A DNA stretch of 64,000 bases, taken from contig NC_037322.1 in assembly GCF_000143535.2 (NCBI RefSeq), forward strand, positions 620,001 to 684,000, given 5' to 3'. Shown here piece by piece: positions 34,294 through 46,026 of this stretch (positions are counted from its first letter, which is position 1; the number at the start of each line of letters is the position of its first letter). Both the position numbers and the translations under genes were made by a program. This DNA comes from Botrytis cinerea B05.10. Taxonomy: Eukaryota > Ascomycota > Leotiomycetes > Helotiales > Sclerotiniaceae. The notes beneath the pieces were generated by a model. The model was not told the origin of the DNA and did no database searches. It worked only from the letters and a program-made list of their open reading frames with translations.

Positions 34294-36078
34294 GTTGATA
34301 TTCCTGAACGGTGCTTGGAATCGATGAAGTGGTAGTTGGTAGATGGGCAATGTTATAGCTGTTTCTCTGGAAGATTGGTGTATTGGCAAACAGAAGGCTG
34401 AGAGAGGGTCGTTAATTTTTTTTAATGAGGTCAGACCTGGTGGACGCGTACTTGCAAGGTTGTGAGGAATAGACAAGGCTGAAGGTAATAGACAAGGCTG
34501 AATGGATGGGTGGATGGATGGCGAGACAAGGCTCGGGGTATTGGTCATCATTTACCTAATACTAACAGGCAAAGGAATAAGAATTTATGGTTAACTGTCG
34601 GGACTCGGGAGTCGGGAATGGAATGGAAGGATTTCTTATTAGTCAGGACAGGATGGAAGCACGAAAGGTAACATTGGGATTTGCTTGTGTGAGGGCGGGA
34701 ATGGAATGGCGGGGTGGGATTGGATATGGTGAGGTGAGGTGAGGTGATAGGGCGGGTGTTTTGTGGATCGGATCTTCAGAAGCTTGTTGTTGTTTATTTT
34801 GAGTTGAGATTGTATGTTATTAGATATATGTTTCTTTATAAATGCCAGTAACGAGGTGGATATGACATCTTGGTTATTAGATATTTAGATGTTTATATAT
34901 GCATCTATATATGTATCTACACACATATACAGACTCCTCGGCAAGAAACATTATAAAAACCCTCGCATATAATAAATACACTTATCACTTCACTAGAGCC
35001 GTAGATGGAAACTCTGTATATGGTTTGATCGTATGTATGATATCGTGATCGCATTTATTATGCTTTGATTCGAGAGGAGTCTGGACTAGACGAAAGCGTT
35101 GATTGATCTATCTATTCACTCTCACTCTCACTCTCACTGTCTCTCTCACTCTCATCCTATTCGCGCTCTCTCTATCTTGACCCTTGACAACACCAGAGTC
35201 AACCGTCAACCCAGGAACTGTGCAGTTGTTCAGTTGTTCAGTTGTTCAGTTGTTCACTTGTTCACTTGTTCACTTGTTCACTTGTTCACTTGTTCACTTG
35301 TTCACTTGTTCACTTGTTCAGCTATCGAGCGATCCAGCCATCTAGCTATACAGCCACCCAGCTATACAACCTTCCGCCATATATTCCAATCCCAATTCGA
35401 TCCATATCTGCACCCACATCCACACCCACATCCATCCATGAAAGAATAACCGCTTGCAATTATTACTGCATCTCAATTTAATTAACTAGAATTCCAAGTT
35501 ATTCCTTTCCAGACTCATTCTCCTCTCTCTCCTTGCTTATTCTCACTCCATTTCTTCCTTCACGCACTCGTTTGTACCATCATCCATGAAAGGAAACTTC
35601 TCCGTCGCACCACACAATCGGTCTCTCGAATCTCACTGCCCATCTCTTGCTGTTTCCCCCCAACTTCCATTCAAAGAAAGAAAAATCATTTCAACTTCCC
35701 ACCAACAATCCGAGAGGCCCCAGAGTCTCTCTTACGCAATTCCACACAGACGAGACGATCTTCACAATCAATCTCCTTCACTCACCTAGTAATCTTAATC
35801 TTACTCACGAAGAAAACAAACTGCCCACCCCCCTTCCCCCCAAAACAAGAGCTGAGCCTTGCTTATATGGTGACGACGAAAGCTATATCACCGACTCGCA
35901 ACCCCACAATTCGCGCAAACAAACTTACCGCATACATACATACATCCATCCATCCATACATATTACCTACTACACATGAGACTCGAGCTTTCAACACAAC
36001 CCACACTGCTCAACAACATTGTTTTCCGTTTGGCGCAAACCTGCGCGGTGGCGCCAGTGATCTTTGGGTGTGCACGAT
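34294..36078. other. Intergenic region between divergent cyclophilin and arrestin-like genes
   Basis: Includes GATGGATGG words at about 34503-34520, GTGAGGTGAGGTGAGGTGAT at about 34729-34748 and the 8-bp tandem array listed separately. The right end is the arrestin-like gene's long leader. Open frames here are repeats or lack coding-like character. Confidence 0.6.
35226..35320. repeat. 8-bp tandem array, about 12 copies
   Basis: Unit TTGTTCAG in the first three copies, then TTGTTCAC in the following copies, ending in TTGTTCAG. The switch between two unit types suggests two expansion events. Confidence 0.9.
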
Positions 36079-37466
36079 ATGTCTGCCTTTGTCCGTGTCT
36101 CCGGACCACCAAACAGTAATTTTCTGGTGGGCTATCCGGGTATTTCTGCTACGCTTGTAGGTGATCTCTATCTCTTTGGTTGCGAGTTTGGTCTTGCAAT
36201 TGCGATTTCTTGAGGGGCATGGTATTAATTCGGGGATTTCTAGCCTAGGATAGAGGGTAAAGTAGAGATTCGGCCCCTCACTGGGATTTCTGCGCCGATA
36301 GCGATATCGTTGGTACGAATATGTCTACAGCGAAGAGAAACGGTTCATCCATCTGCGGAATCGATAGCTAAGAAACACTTGGGGACACCGCGAAGAGAAA
36401 CGATAGATGTAGTTGGGAAGGAGCTTTTATTGTTTCGATGTACGGCCGGAAAGGAAAGCGAAAGTGTGGTTTTGATGGATCTGCCTTTCGTATTATTCAT
36501 ACCATTTGGAAGGGGCGGAGAGGAATCGAATCGTAGGATCCCACCGGCGAGTTTACAATTACCAAGTCGCACAGCGGAAACCTACTATGAGTTGGTGGTT
36601 ACGGTTCAACAAGGACAAGATCAAAAGAAATTCGCCTTTCCAGTCCCCATGCAGAGATATGACACTCTTTCAACCTTTGGCATGTATAATCGACCCGAAT
36701 CTGCAGAGAAGAATTCGGATCATCTGGTCACTCTGAGAATTACAATCCCTCGATGGTCATTTGGTCCTTCGGATCCAGTTAGCGTTTACATCCATTTATT
36801 TCCAAACTCTCTTTATATGAAGAAAGCTACAAAAGTAGTCATACAAAAGATTACAATTGGCATAGAAGAGGAAATCACATATAACCCAGAAGGAGATGAA
36901 CCAACGAAGAAAATCAATCGCATAGCTAAGCAGACGGCGACAGTAGGAGCAAAATTACCAGAGGCTGGATATTTTACAACTCTAGGGTTGATATATCCAT
37001 CAAAGGATTTGAGGGATTCGGAGGGAATCATTAGGAGAGGGAAAGCTGCATTTCCAATGCATTTTGTTAATTCGTTTACGACCACGGGGACCTTATACAA
37101 GATCGAGTTTTTTCTCGTTATAAAGGTATATACGTTTTCCCTTCTCCCACTCACATGTTCTACTGGTCCAACTTTCTCAACTTCCTCATTCAAAATTGAC
37201 TAACTAACCAATACAATTTACAGGTTCACCTCTCCGGGGCTCGAGATATTACTCATCGTCAACCAATTACTGTATGTCCATTGAATGAACAAGAGTGTAA
37301 AGAGGAAATGGACGCAATTGAACAAGCAGCAAAAGATGCATCGCATGTGGATCCAACGAACCCAATGTTACCCGCCTGCACAATTATTAGGGCAAAAGAT
37401 CCAAGTGCTTTGAGAGCATTAGGTTGGACAATGGTAGGAGGTTTCAGAAAGATGGTTATTGAATGA
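36079..37466 (+). CDS. Arrestin-like protein
   Basis: Fungal arrestin-related proteins act as adaptors, often linking plasma-membrane proteins to ubiquitin ligases for endocytosis. Exon 1 starts at 36079 (MSAFVRVSGPPNSNFLVGYP), exon 2 ends at 37125 and exon 3 is 37224-37466, about 400 aa. The N-terminal arrestin strand pattern is clear: GKVEIRPLTG, then ISLVRICLQRRETVHP, a Tyr/Leu-rich core with PSRTAETYYELVVTV, and DHLVTLRITIPRWSFGPSDPV. The second arrestin half follows with IHLFPNSLYMKKATKVVIQK and HLSGARDI. Intron 1 has two equivalent models, 36157-36243 (phase 0) and 36161-36253 (phase 1), both open. Intron 2 is 98 nt with a CTAAC branch. No PPxY motif was seen, which weakens the case for direct Rsp5-type binding. 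Confidence 0.8.
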
Positions 37467-38360
37467 AAGGATGAGGGAATGAATGAAGCTTTGAACTCGT
37501 AATAAGGAGATTTTGGATGGACAATCACGAGATTGAAGTGATTTGGAATTGAGAGGCCTTGGATTTGATTTGACAGTGATTATCGAGGAATTGTTCGGCT
37601 GAGAACTATTAAGGGGGTCGAATGCATACGATAACTTGCGGCATCGATAGATGTATGCGAAAGTCAGCAGACCGTTCATACCATGGCGACAAGCTTCATA
37701 ACGAGTATCATATCAGATTACGATACCCAAGGCTGAACAAAAACGAGTATGATGTGGTGGGGGTGTAGTGGGGGTATATATGATTTGACCTTGAATATTA
37801 GGTTTTGGCCATGTCAATCGATCAAGAAGTATTGGAGGACAAAGTTTCCCCGGCGAACAAATCAAATATGAGTTGATGAGAGTGGAAGGGTAGGGAAATA
37901 ATGGATCTGGTAGAGCTGGATTGGATTTGAATGGATTTGAACGGATAACGATTTGTTGCATTTTCCGGTAGTTAGGTCAGGGATTGGGATTGGGGTTGGG
38001 ATTTTGTTGTGTGTGGGAGTTGGAGGATTAGTTTGGATGCGGAGTTGGTTATATATTGGTTGGTTCATTTGGATTGATTTTGGAGCAGGTGGCTGGATTG
38101 ATGGATGTATATGATTCATGATGGTGGTGAAGAATTGGAGATAGGATGTGATATGGACTGAAATGAAACAAAGTCCAAGTAAGGGGATAGCTAGGTAGCG
38201 AGATGGGATCGCAAGATCTAGATGTAATTGTGAGTATCTAGGTATCTAGGGAGGTAATTGCTAGCTAGATAGTTGATCTATATGATGGGTTGTTGGAGGA
38301 GATTTTGAGATGGTATATCTAGGATCTTGAGGATGAAAGGAGATGAGATGAGAGAGTGTG

Positions 38361-38480
38361 AGTGGGAGTGAGTGGGAGTGAATGGGAGTGAGTGGGAGTG
38401 AATGGGAGTGAATGGGAGTGAATGGGAGTGAATGGGAGTGAATGGGAGTGAATGGGAGTGAATGGGAGTGAATGGGAGTG
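38361..38480. repeat. 10-bp tandem array (AATGGGAGTG), about 12 copies
   Basis: Units alternate AGTGGGAGTG and AATGGGAGTG at the left, then become uniformly AATGGGAGTG. One period is exactly 10 bp over about 120 bp. Confidence 0.9.
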
Positions 38481-38931
38481 AGTGGATGGGTATGAATGAA
38501 TGGATGAGATAGCTTAAGGGAGGTGGAGAAAGTTGAGAGATTAATGTTAATTGATATAAATACAAATATACTTTTATTAATTATCTATTTATCTTTGTTT
38601 TTGTTTTTGTTTTTCTTTTGTATATAGGAGGTATGTGTATGTGTATGTGTAAGAGTCAGTCTGTAAATATATAAGTCTATAGTGATTAGTGGGTATAGGG
38701 GATTTAGTAATTCGGGGATGTAGTAATAGTGATAGTAGTTTGTAGATGTAGATGTAGATGTAGATGTTGGCTGGGGGATAGATTTGGAAGAGTGAAGAGA
38801 GATATAAGAAGAAACGAAGAGAGAGAATATCTTGGAGAAAGATAGATTGGGATATGGATGAATGTTTATATTTGTGAATGTGAATGTGAATGTGAATGTT
38901 TGGTTTGTTGGGTGAGTGGTTGAGTGATAGA

Positions 38932-39012
38932 TAGAGGGAGAGAGGGAGAGAGGGAGAGAGGGAGAGAGGGAGAGAGGGAGAGAGAGAGGGAGGGAGAGAG
39001 GGAGAGAGGGAG
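38932..39012. repeat. GGGAGAGA low-complexity tract
   Basis: Purine-only tract, mostly GGGAGAGA and GGAGAGAG words, about 80 bases, in the 3' flank of the gene ending at 39827. Confidence 0.85.
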
Positions 39013-39261
39013 ACAGAGATATATATATATATAAGCATATAAAGAAAGCAAACACAGATATATACTAGGTAGATAGATACCTAGTACACGAACAGAAATC
39101 AACCATGAACACAATATCAAGACGCAGTAATTGTTCTTCTTCTTTTCTTTTTCTTTCTTGCTTAGATATCTTCATGTATATTTTCATCGATATAAATCCC
39201 ATCTCATCTCATCTCATTCCATCCCATCCTATTCGTTATGTAACATATCGTCATTCCTATT

Positions 39262-39296
<35 letters not shown>

Positions 39297-39826
39297 TCCA
39301 ATCTGGGTTTCGTGATATATTTAGTCATTCATATGTATATATATATATATTCATCTCCATCTCCATCTCAATATCCAGATATACTTTTTTTTTCATCATT
39401 GTTCCTTATTGAAAGATAACCATCCGTCCATGCATCCCATAAATCCATAAATTCATAATCCATAAAAACTCCTCTCGATCCAAACGTTCCTGAGCGGGTA
39501 AAGGAAAGAGAGGGAATGAGATGAGATGAGATGAGATAGAGTCGAAGTACTCGTTTAGAAGCTACTGAATTGTAATGAATAACCGGCCGACCGATTGACT
39601 GACTGACCGATTGACCAATTGACTGAAACCCCGCTCAAAGAAGAGAAAGGAATGGAGTGAAAAAAGCGAGGTGCAATTTGTGAGGATTCTTGATTGGGGC
39701 TTGGATTTGAGGTAGGTAGATGGGTAGATGGGATGGGTGAGCTACGCATGGTAAGAGAATATCTTGAAAACCTCACAACGATAAAATCAGAAATCCGGCC
39801 GTGAAATACTCAAGCTTAAGCTCAGC

Positions 39827-41866
39827 TCAAATCTCAAGTAAAAGTGGATGATGACCCATTTTCTTGCTTTCCTTTTCCTTTCCCTTGAAACTCGTACTCT
39901 TCTCCGTCTTGCTCCTGAAAATACTCAATGGTGTCTTCTTTTTCTTCTCCTTGGGTTCTTTTTCTTCTTTTTCCGTGCGTTCTACTCTCTCAGAAGCAAG
40001 CGATGCATTATCATCATCTTTCTTCGAGCGACTCGATCTATGACTCTTAGAAGTCTTTGTAGATTTCGACGTCTTGCTCGTGCGAGAAGTACGAGTGGAT
40101 TCAATATCGTCATCTTTAGCCTTGACGGAAGGTTCGTACTGGGAAGGACTACCTCGAATAGGAAGAGTTTTGGAGCGACGAGATTTACTCGTCAAACGAC
40201 TCATGATACTTCTCGATTCTTCTTCTTCTTCTTCTTCACTCTCGTCGATTCTTTCCTCGGCGGCACGCTGACGGATTCGTTCCGCGTGTCGACTTTCCTT
40301 CTGTCGTGCTGCCGTCGGGGTTATGTATTCACCATCTACACTCGTGCCTACACTTTCTATTTCTGCATCGGCGATACCACGACGCCACACATCGATGCTG
40401 CTTAGTTCCTCCTCGTAGGCTTCGTAGGGCATTGCTTCTTCGTATTCATGGTGCATGTCTTTGGGCTCCATGAATCCGGGTGTGTCGGGATAGTTGGGGG
40501 TGGCGGGGAGGGCTTGCATGGCCATGGGAGCTTCGAGTTTTGGTTCGGGAGTGGCTTGTAGTTTCTTGATGATTTTGAAGCCGTTGAACATGACGACTGT
40601 GACTCCGAGAGCTACACCTCCGGCGATGAGAAATTGGGGAGATGCGAGGAGGGCGAAGATGGCGGGGGAGCTGGCTTTGAGCATGGGGAGGATGGAGGGA
40701 GACATTTTGGTGAGGAGCGAGGAAAGCTCGGCGAGGGTGAGGGCTACGGCGGCCATGGCTTCGGGATTTGCTTGGAGATTTGACATGATGGCTGTGGCGG
40801 TGTGGTGAAGACATTGGGCTTCGATGAGGAGAGAATCGAGTTTGCTCATTGTTTCGTCGAGTTCTGCTGGGAGTTGTTGAGGGACGATTGGCTCTTCGTA
40901 TTCTGGTTCGGGGTCGGATTCAAAGTGATGGACATCTCCATATGCCAAATTCATGTCGATGGAGTCATCATGAAGATCTGGCACGGAAGTTGCACGTGGG
41001 ACTAATTCTCCGCCGGTATACGTAGCAGGAGCTGTTTCTCTCCTCACGAGGTGGCCTGGCATTGGAGGAGCAGCTTCCTTCTCCGTATGTCTCCTCGCGA
41101 GACTCAATTCCGTTTCGGCAAAGGGCTGGCGATACATGGCGAGAGGAGGATCATCATAAAATCCCTCTTCGGGATCTTCGTAATGGGTTTCTGTAGGCTC
41201 GTATTGAGTGGGAGCTTTAGCACCATGGACCGAACGACTTCGTTTCGATCTATGAGATCGATGCGAACGTTTGCTTGCTAGGCTCTGCATATCTTCCTCC
41301 TCATCCAGATCATCGAAATTGAATTCCTGCCGAGTTCTCGTGTGGGAACGATGAGAACGATGGGAGCGGCCACTGGCCAAACTTTGCGTATCTGGGTATT
41401 CCTCATAGTTATTGATGGTAAGAGGGGGACGAGAAGAATCTTTTGGTTCCTGACGAGAAGAGTGAGAACGATGTGAACGATGAGATCTATGAGATCTCCT
41501 CGAAGCTATCGATTGTGCATCATCTCCCCCTCCACCCCGTGCCTCTTCAATTTCATATCGAGCTTCTTCGAGACGTCTCTGTGCTCGATATGATCGTGCT
41601 TCTTCTCGAAGATAATGCTCTTCTCTCAATTGTGCTTTCTTGTCCTGATATGCGGCTTTCGCATCTTTGAAGATGTTCACGAGTTGTTTTCCCTATTTTT
41701 TCCCAAAAAATGTGCTGGTTAGTCACTGCATTATTTTGTATGTGTGTAACATCGGATGAGGGGGAAATCCGAGGGAAAACTTCGGAAAAACGGTCGAAGT
41801 ACTTACAGTGCTGACTACTTTCCCCGATTTGTTGATAATGGTAACGGTTTCTGTGATAGGAGCCAT
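39827..41866 (-). CDS. Conserved fungal protein with RSHRSHRS repeats and one membrane segment
   Basis: Exon 1 is 41866-41807 (20 codons: MAPITETVTIINKSGKVVST) and exon 2 is 41692-39827; the intron is 114 nt, phase 0 (641 aa). The N-terminal KSGKVVST/GKQLVNIFKDAKAAY segment recurs at the start of many Pezizomycotina proteins of unknown function, followed by a Lys/Glu/Arg helix. Three blocks of the type QSIASRRSHRSHRS, QSLASGRSHRSHRS and QSLASKRSHRSHRS occur at about residues 75-170. Near residues 365-390 lies one hydrophobic stretch, LIAGGVALGVTVVMFNGFKI, preceded by an Ala/Leu-rich helical segment. The C-terminal 150 residues are basic, Ser/Thr/Lys-rich and probably disordered. Role unknown; a membrane-anchored scaffold is inferred. 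Confidence 0.85.
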
Positions 41867-42623
41867 TTTTGAACGTATGATATGGGTATAATTTTTGAGA
41901 GAGAAAAAGAAGACCAGCTTCTTGTATTTTTTCGGAATGTGGTATCGTAAAAGAGATTTGGAAAAGAAGTGAATGGAATTTTTGGCTTGCGAAAAGAATA
42001 AGAAGTAGATTCCCTGAGCAAGCAAGCAAGCTACTTCTTTACCGCCAAAAAAGTGCGGTGAAGAGCTGATGGCGGGGGAAATTTAAGTGGGAATTTTTTG
42101 GGAACGAAATATGTAGGACGTGAGAGAGTCCGTTCCGTCAAGCAGGTGGAAAGGAAGACAAAGGAGGTATGTATGGTGGTATGGCAGATCAACTGAGGAA
42201 TTCGTGGGACAGCGAAGAGTGCGGGATCTGAGAGGGTTATTTGTATGGATGGGTTTGTGAATGATGTTTAGATGGAGATGAGTACCTGTGGAGAACTGGG
42301 TCACGGATTCATTTAATCATGTAGGTATACCTGGGCATGGAGGTATATGTATTAGTTATATGTATAGAAGGATACAAGTCCACGATGATAGATGGGATGA
42401 TCGGATTTCAAGGTACCTTTTGGAAGGTTTGGAGGGGACATATCGGAGAATCAAACCGAGTTCACATACATTTATGTGGAGTGATATTTAGTTAACCAGG
42501 GGGAGTTTTAGTCTTTCCTTGAGAAATGTTGTGGATTCTTGTTTGGGGGGAATGAATCGTGAATGGCGTCCTGGATTCTGGGTTCATAAATAGTAAAATG
42601 CTTATGGAGATGAAAATCTCCTA
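41867..42623. other. Intergenic region
   Basis: Promoter and leader of the minus-strand gene starting at 41866, then the 3' flank of the next minus-strand gene. No gene recognised. Confidence 0.55.
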
Positions 42624-43088
42624 TCAGTCAATAAGGCGAGAGCTTCTTCTTGTGAGGTCTCGAACTTGCCCCTTCATTGGATCATCGTCTTTATTCCCTC
42701 CACTCATATCCAAAATACCTTTGATATCATTGGATTCAACGATTGTCCAGCATAAATCATCCGTCAACTCAGGAGAGAAACGGGCCCAGTATATACGGAA
42801 AAGAATCCTTCTCGTCCAATAGGATATCCCTTCCCAAAGCATCCTCATGCATGAAAGTGGAAATGTGAATCTCCATCGTGCATCGTGTCGTCGAACTTTT
42901 GGTCCAACAGCAAGATTTGTTAGGCCTACATGCATCCAAGTCAGCTCTTCCTTGGAAAGAAAAAAAAAAAGCTTACTTCCTAGAAGATTAACCTGTACTA
43001 TTGAATCATCTACATATCTTTTATGGACTCCGAAGCATGCGAGGATAAAATTCAACGTCCTGTCGCTTACCGCTATATATGGAGCCAT
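42624..43088 (-). CDS. Hypothetical protein, 137 aa, two exons
   Basis: Exon 1 from the ATG at 43088 (MAPYIAVSDRTLNFILACFG) runs to 42977. A 51-nt intron (42976-42926) starts GTAAGC, contains a run of 12 T and a GCTGAC branch, and ends GCATGTAG. Exon 2 is 42925-42624. Splicing keeps the frame; reading through the intron is also open but inserts a Phe-rich segment. Exon 2 is Trp/Arg-rich (ARWRFTFPLSC, WEGISYWTRRILFRIYWARF) and continues PELTDDLCWTIVESNDIKGI, ending in a charged tail. I do not recognise the family. The start could be earlier, since the frame is open to 43181. Confidence 0.5.
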   Translation of the reverse strand: MAPYIAVSDRTLNFILACFGVHKRYVDDSIVQVNLLGSKLFFFLSKEELTWMHVGLTNLAVGPKVRRHDARWRFTFPLSCMRMLWEGISYWTRRILFRIYWARFSPELTDDLCWTIVESNDIKGILDMSGGNKDDDPMKGQVRDLTRRSSRLID

Positions 43089-44243
43089 TACTGCCCGCGC
43101 TTTCCCGCTCGCTTCCGTACGTTGTGCACGCGTGCACGCAGGTCTTTTGATGGAGACGAGCGTAGAAATGTAGCAATTCATGCAGGAGAGAGGAGTGCAG
43201 TAACATATGTAGAGTCCAATGATTTACATTACGGGAGGGAAGACGTACTCCATAGATACATATGCACTCTCTGAATCACGAAGAAATGGATATGAAATCC
43301 CGTGAAGTTGGTAAGATAAGATGGGACCAACAGGATTGACAGGACCGATAAGAAGCCTTTTTGAGACTTGATTTCTCCACGTTTCTTTGAAACAATAATG
43401 TCGTGGCACCAGCTGCTTATTTGTGGCTGTGTTATATATTTTTTTTACGAGAGCATGTATGTGGCTGGATAGTAAAGCACATTAGTTTCGTGTTTTTCTC
43501 TTTGGTTTGAAAATTAGGTTTGCTTCTTTTTCTTCTCCTTTTTGCCTAAATTCACGAGAATAAGATTTAGTAATCTTTATCATTTCGACCTTTTTTTGTC
43601 ATATTGGTGGCTTGCGGTTCGGATACCTACTGTTTATCTCGGTCCGGTATCTTTGTGATTGGGGTGCATGTTAGGCCGGGTAGAAATTCCGAACCTAATC
43701 CTTTGGTGTTGAAAGAGATGATCCGACTGAATCGTCTGCGGTTGATGATATCGTTTCTTGATACGCTACTTAAGTGAGATAGTTACTCTTCAAGCGGGGT
43801 ATGCATGCGGTAGCTTCGTATCAGAGTGCTAAAGATACTTGCATTCTATCATTACTCTTCGTGTGCTAGATAGTGAGAGTTGACTGAAAAGAAGAAGAGC
43901 ATGCATGATTGGTGGTGATTCTTTATTTTCTTTCCATTTTTTGAGAATTGTAGGAAGTCTCCTAGGTTTCACAAAAGTCGTCAATGGAAGGGGGCATTGA
44001 GCAAACGGAGAGCTCTCGCGAAATATGCATGATCCCACACATGGATGTTGAGTCAAAATTGTATGGTTGGGAAGGGTGCCAACTGCATGGGTTGGATAGG
44101 CAAACGCGTCTAGCGTTTGATTTGTTGTGCCTATATAGCATGCTTGGCATCTTCCATTCGTTCATTAACCAAACAAACCTCTTCATTTATGATAGACATG
44201 TTCACTTGATTCATCCTCTCACATTCATCACCTACTCTCAAAA
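43089..44243. other. Intergenic region
   Basis: Several overlapping short frames but nothing recognisable. T-rich stretches lie near 43440 and 43520-43600. Confidence 0.5.
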
Positions 44244-44644
44244 ATGTCCGATCATTACACCCTCACCAGGACTCAACGTCCAGACAAAAATCCTTTCAAA
44301 TTCTGGGAACGACAGCTCTTCGCCCGAATGCGCTTAGTATCAAGATACAAACCTACATCTCTATGCTATCTCTATCTTTGCCGTGCGATTATCGGAAACG
44401 TGGTCTCATGGGAGAACTTGATGGATTGGATTTAGAAGGTGCTAAGAAATTGCAAGACGCGTCTGATGAAGTTATTGCGCAAATTAGAGAAGATTTCGTG
44501 CAGAAATCAAGTGATGAGGAACGCATGAATTGGAAATTGATATATAGGAAATTAATATAGCTTGCTGAGGACGCGGACACTGTGGAGGCCGGTTACTCAT
44601 CTTCATCTTCTGAAGTTAGAGCTGTTGTTCAATGGGTATACTGA
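44244..44644 (+). pseudogene. Degenerate small ORF with frame break and in-frame stop
   Basis: An ATG at 44244 begins MSDHYTLTRTQRPDKNPFKF and reads coding-like sequence to about 44336. A different frame then carries LDGLDLEGAKKLQDASDEV and QIREDFVQKSSDEERMNWKL to a TAG at 44558-44560, and the same frame continues LAEDADTVEAGYSSSSSEVR to a TGA at 44642-44644. The two parts are out of phase, and no GT-AG intron with a good donor restores them; only a weak donor GTGCGA at about 44381 would fit. One frameshift plus one stop suggests a recently decayed gene, though unusual splicing is not excluded. Function unknown. Confidence 0.42.
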
Positions 44645-45762
44645 TATAAGATACGTGGGAATAGACTTGCAGACGCGCGAAAATCGATGTCAAGATGGGT
44701 CATCTATGTGATGTTCTCAAGGGGACAGTTGTGTTCTTATGTTGCTGTGACGACGAATGTAACTCTGAGGGCTTTGTGTCATACCGTGTTTGGTTCTGCT
44801 GCATGTTGTTGCTTTCCAAGGGTTTCTGGCAGGTGTTGTTGGTTTTGGAAGGATTGAGCCTTGAGGTGATAGCACATGTGGAGCTAGTACACTAGGTGTA
44901 AGGCTAGAAGTTTTCACGTTCGAAAAGCTGAGAGAGTTAAAAACTCTATTCTATGGTACTCAACAGTCTGTTCTATATATGGTATTCAACAATCTTCTTT
45001 ACGATATTTAAAAGACTGCTCTATTGTCTTTAAAAGACTACAGATATTGAAAAGCTCTGAATTCCACGGAAGTTATGAATGTTCGAAAATCTAGTGTACT
45101 TTGAATTTCTTCCTCCGTCCTATCCCTTACGATCGTCAGCTAACTTCTTAAGTTTGGACATCCTAGGAAGTTCTCCAAACATCATATTCTATGTCTATGA
45201 TGCATTGGAACTATTACATCCGATATCCAGGAGGACGTTTCCCCATTCCTTCCCTTCCTCGGTTTCTTCAATACAAGTCTCCCTGGATCTATCCACTATC
45301 TATCACTTATTAGTAAAATAATTCCAGGAGAACGAATTCTCCAGACGTGAATATCAAAGTAAGTCGGGTGAGAACATTTCACTAAATTTGAAGTGGAATT
45401 AAGTCATTCAATCTATCACTTTATTTTCGAAAATTCACCCCGGATATACAAGCTCAAGTCAAACAGTGGAACGGATGTTTGGAGTTCGTAATGTATTATC
45501 TATCTAAAACCTGATTATTATTATTAGTCCCTTGCCAGCTAATCATTCGAAATGACTGAGCTTCAAGTGGATGATACTGAACACATCAGAGTCGTATATG
45601 TCCTAGACATCTAGGACATAGATCGAAAAGCCACTCAGGTGTGGCTCTTCTCATTATGTCTTCCTTCCCCATTAGTTTAACCCTCTTTCGTTCCTTCCTC
45701 GCCCATTAATTTAATCTTCCTTCCTTCTTTCCCTTCCTTCTTCCCTTCTCCACCAACCCCAT
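44645..45762. other. Intergenic region
   Basis: Contains repeated GACTGCTCTATTGTC/AAAAGACT words near 44940-45060 and the small palindrome at 45599-45618. The frame at 45079-45321 has no recognisable feature. Confidence 0.5.
45599..45618. repeat. Perfect inverted repeat, 9-bp arms
   Basis: TGTCCTAGA and TCTAGGACA flank a 2-base spacer, giving a near-perfect 20-bp palindrome about 145 bases downstream of the minus-strand gene ending at 45763. Could be a protein-binding site or a transcript hairpin. Confidence 0.8.
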
Positions 45763-46026
45763 TTAGCAAAAACGGCACCGTGCATTGATTCGCGGCGCCA
45801 GAATGATGTTTTTCGGTGCTGGAGTTCTACAAAAGCCACTTTTTCCGGATGGCGTAGTGCGACCACCGCATTGTATTGGAACTTCTTGGTACATATGACC
45901 ACATACGCTAGAATAGTAAACGTACCAACCGCAAAAGCAGTTGTTGGGGTTTCTAGGGTGGTTGACGCGGTGGTGGCCAACATTTGCTCCTATTTGATCA
46001 GGCTGAATGGGTTGTATTGCTGCCAT
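45763..46026 (-). CDS. Small Cys-rich conserved fungal protein, possible zinc-binding
   Basis: An 87-codon frame starting MAAIQPIQPDQIGANVGHHR. The second half carries eight cysteines and a histidine in the order CFCGWY, SVCGHMYQEVPIQCGG, GFCRTPAPK and NARCRFC. The CGHxYQE..xxCGG and GKSGFC..P arrangement recurs in short fungal proteins I recall as uncharacterised and looks like metal ligands. No signal peptide is present, so it is probably cytosolic or nuclear. The frame has a clear ATG start and ends just after the last Cys. Function unknown; zinc binding is inference from spacing. Confidence 0.65.
   Translation of the reverse strand: MAAIQPIQPDQIGANVGHHRVNHPRNPNNCFCGWYVYYSSVCGHMYQEVPIQCGGRTTPSGKSGFCRTPAPKNIILAPRINARCRFC

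Larger units (their letters stand above)
37467..39826. other. Microsatellite-rich intergenic region between convergent genes
   Basis: Holds many simple arrays: GGGAGTGAAT (listed), TATGTGTATGTGTA near 38634-38650, TGTAGATGTAGATG near 38741-38766, a GGGAGAGA tract (listed), ATC trinucleotides near 39263-39297 and ATCTCATCTC near 39202-39216. The frames across them encode only repeats. No gene. Confidence 0.65.

Noticed and set aside
38585..39055. Minus-strand frames rich in SLPLSLSP
   Set aside because: Translation of a GGGAGAGA tract and other microsatellites.
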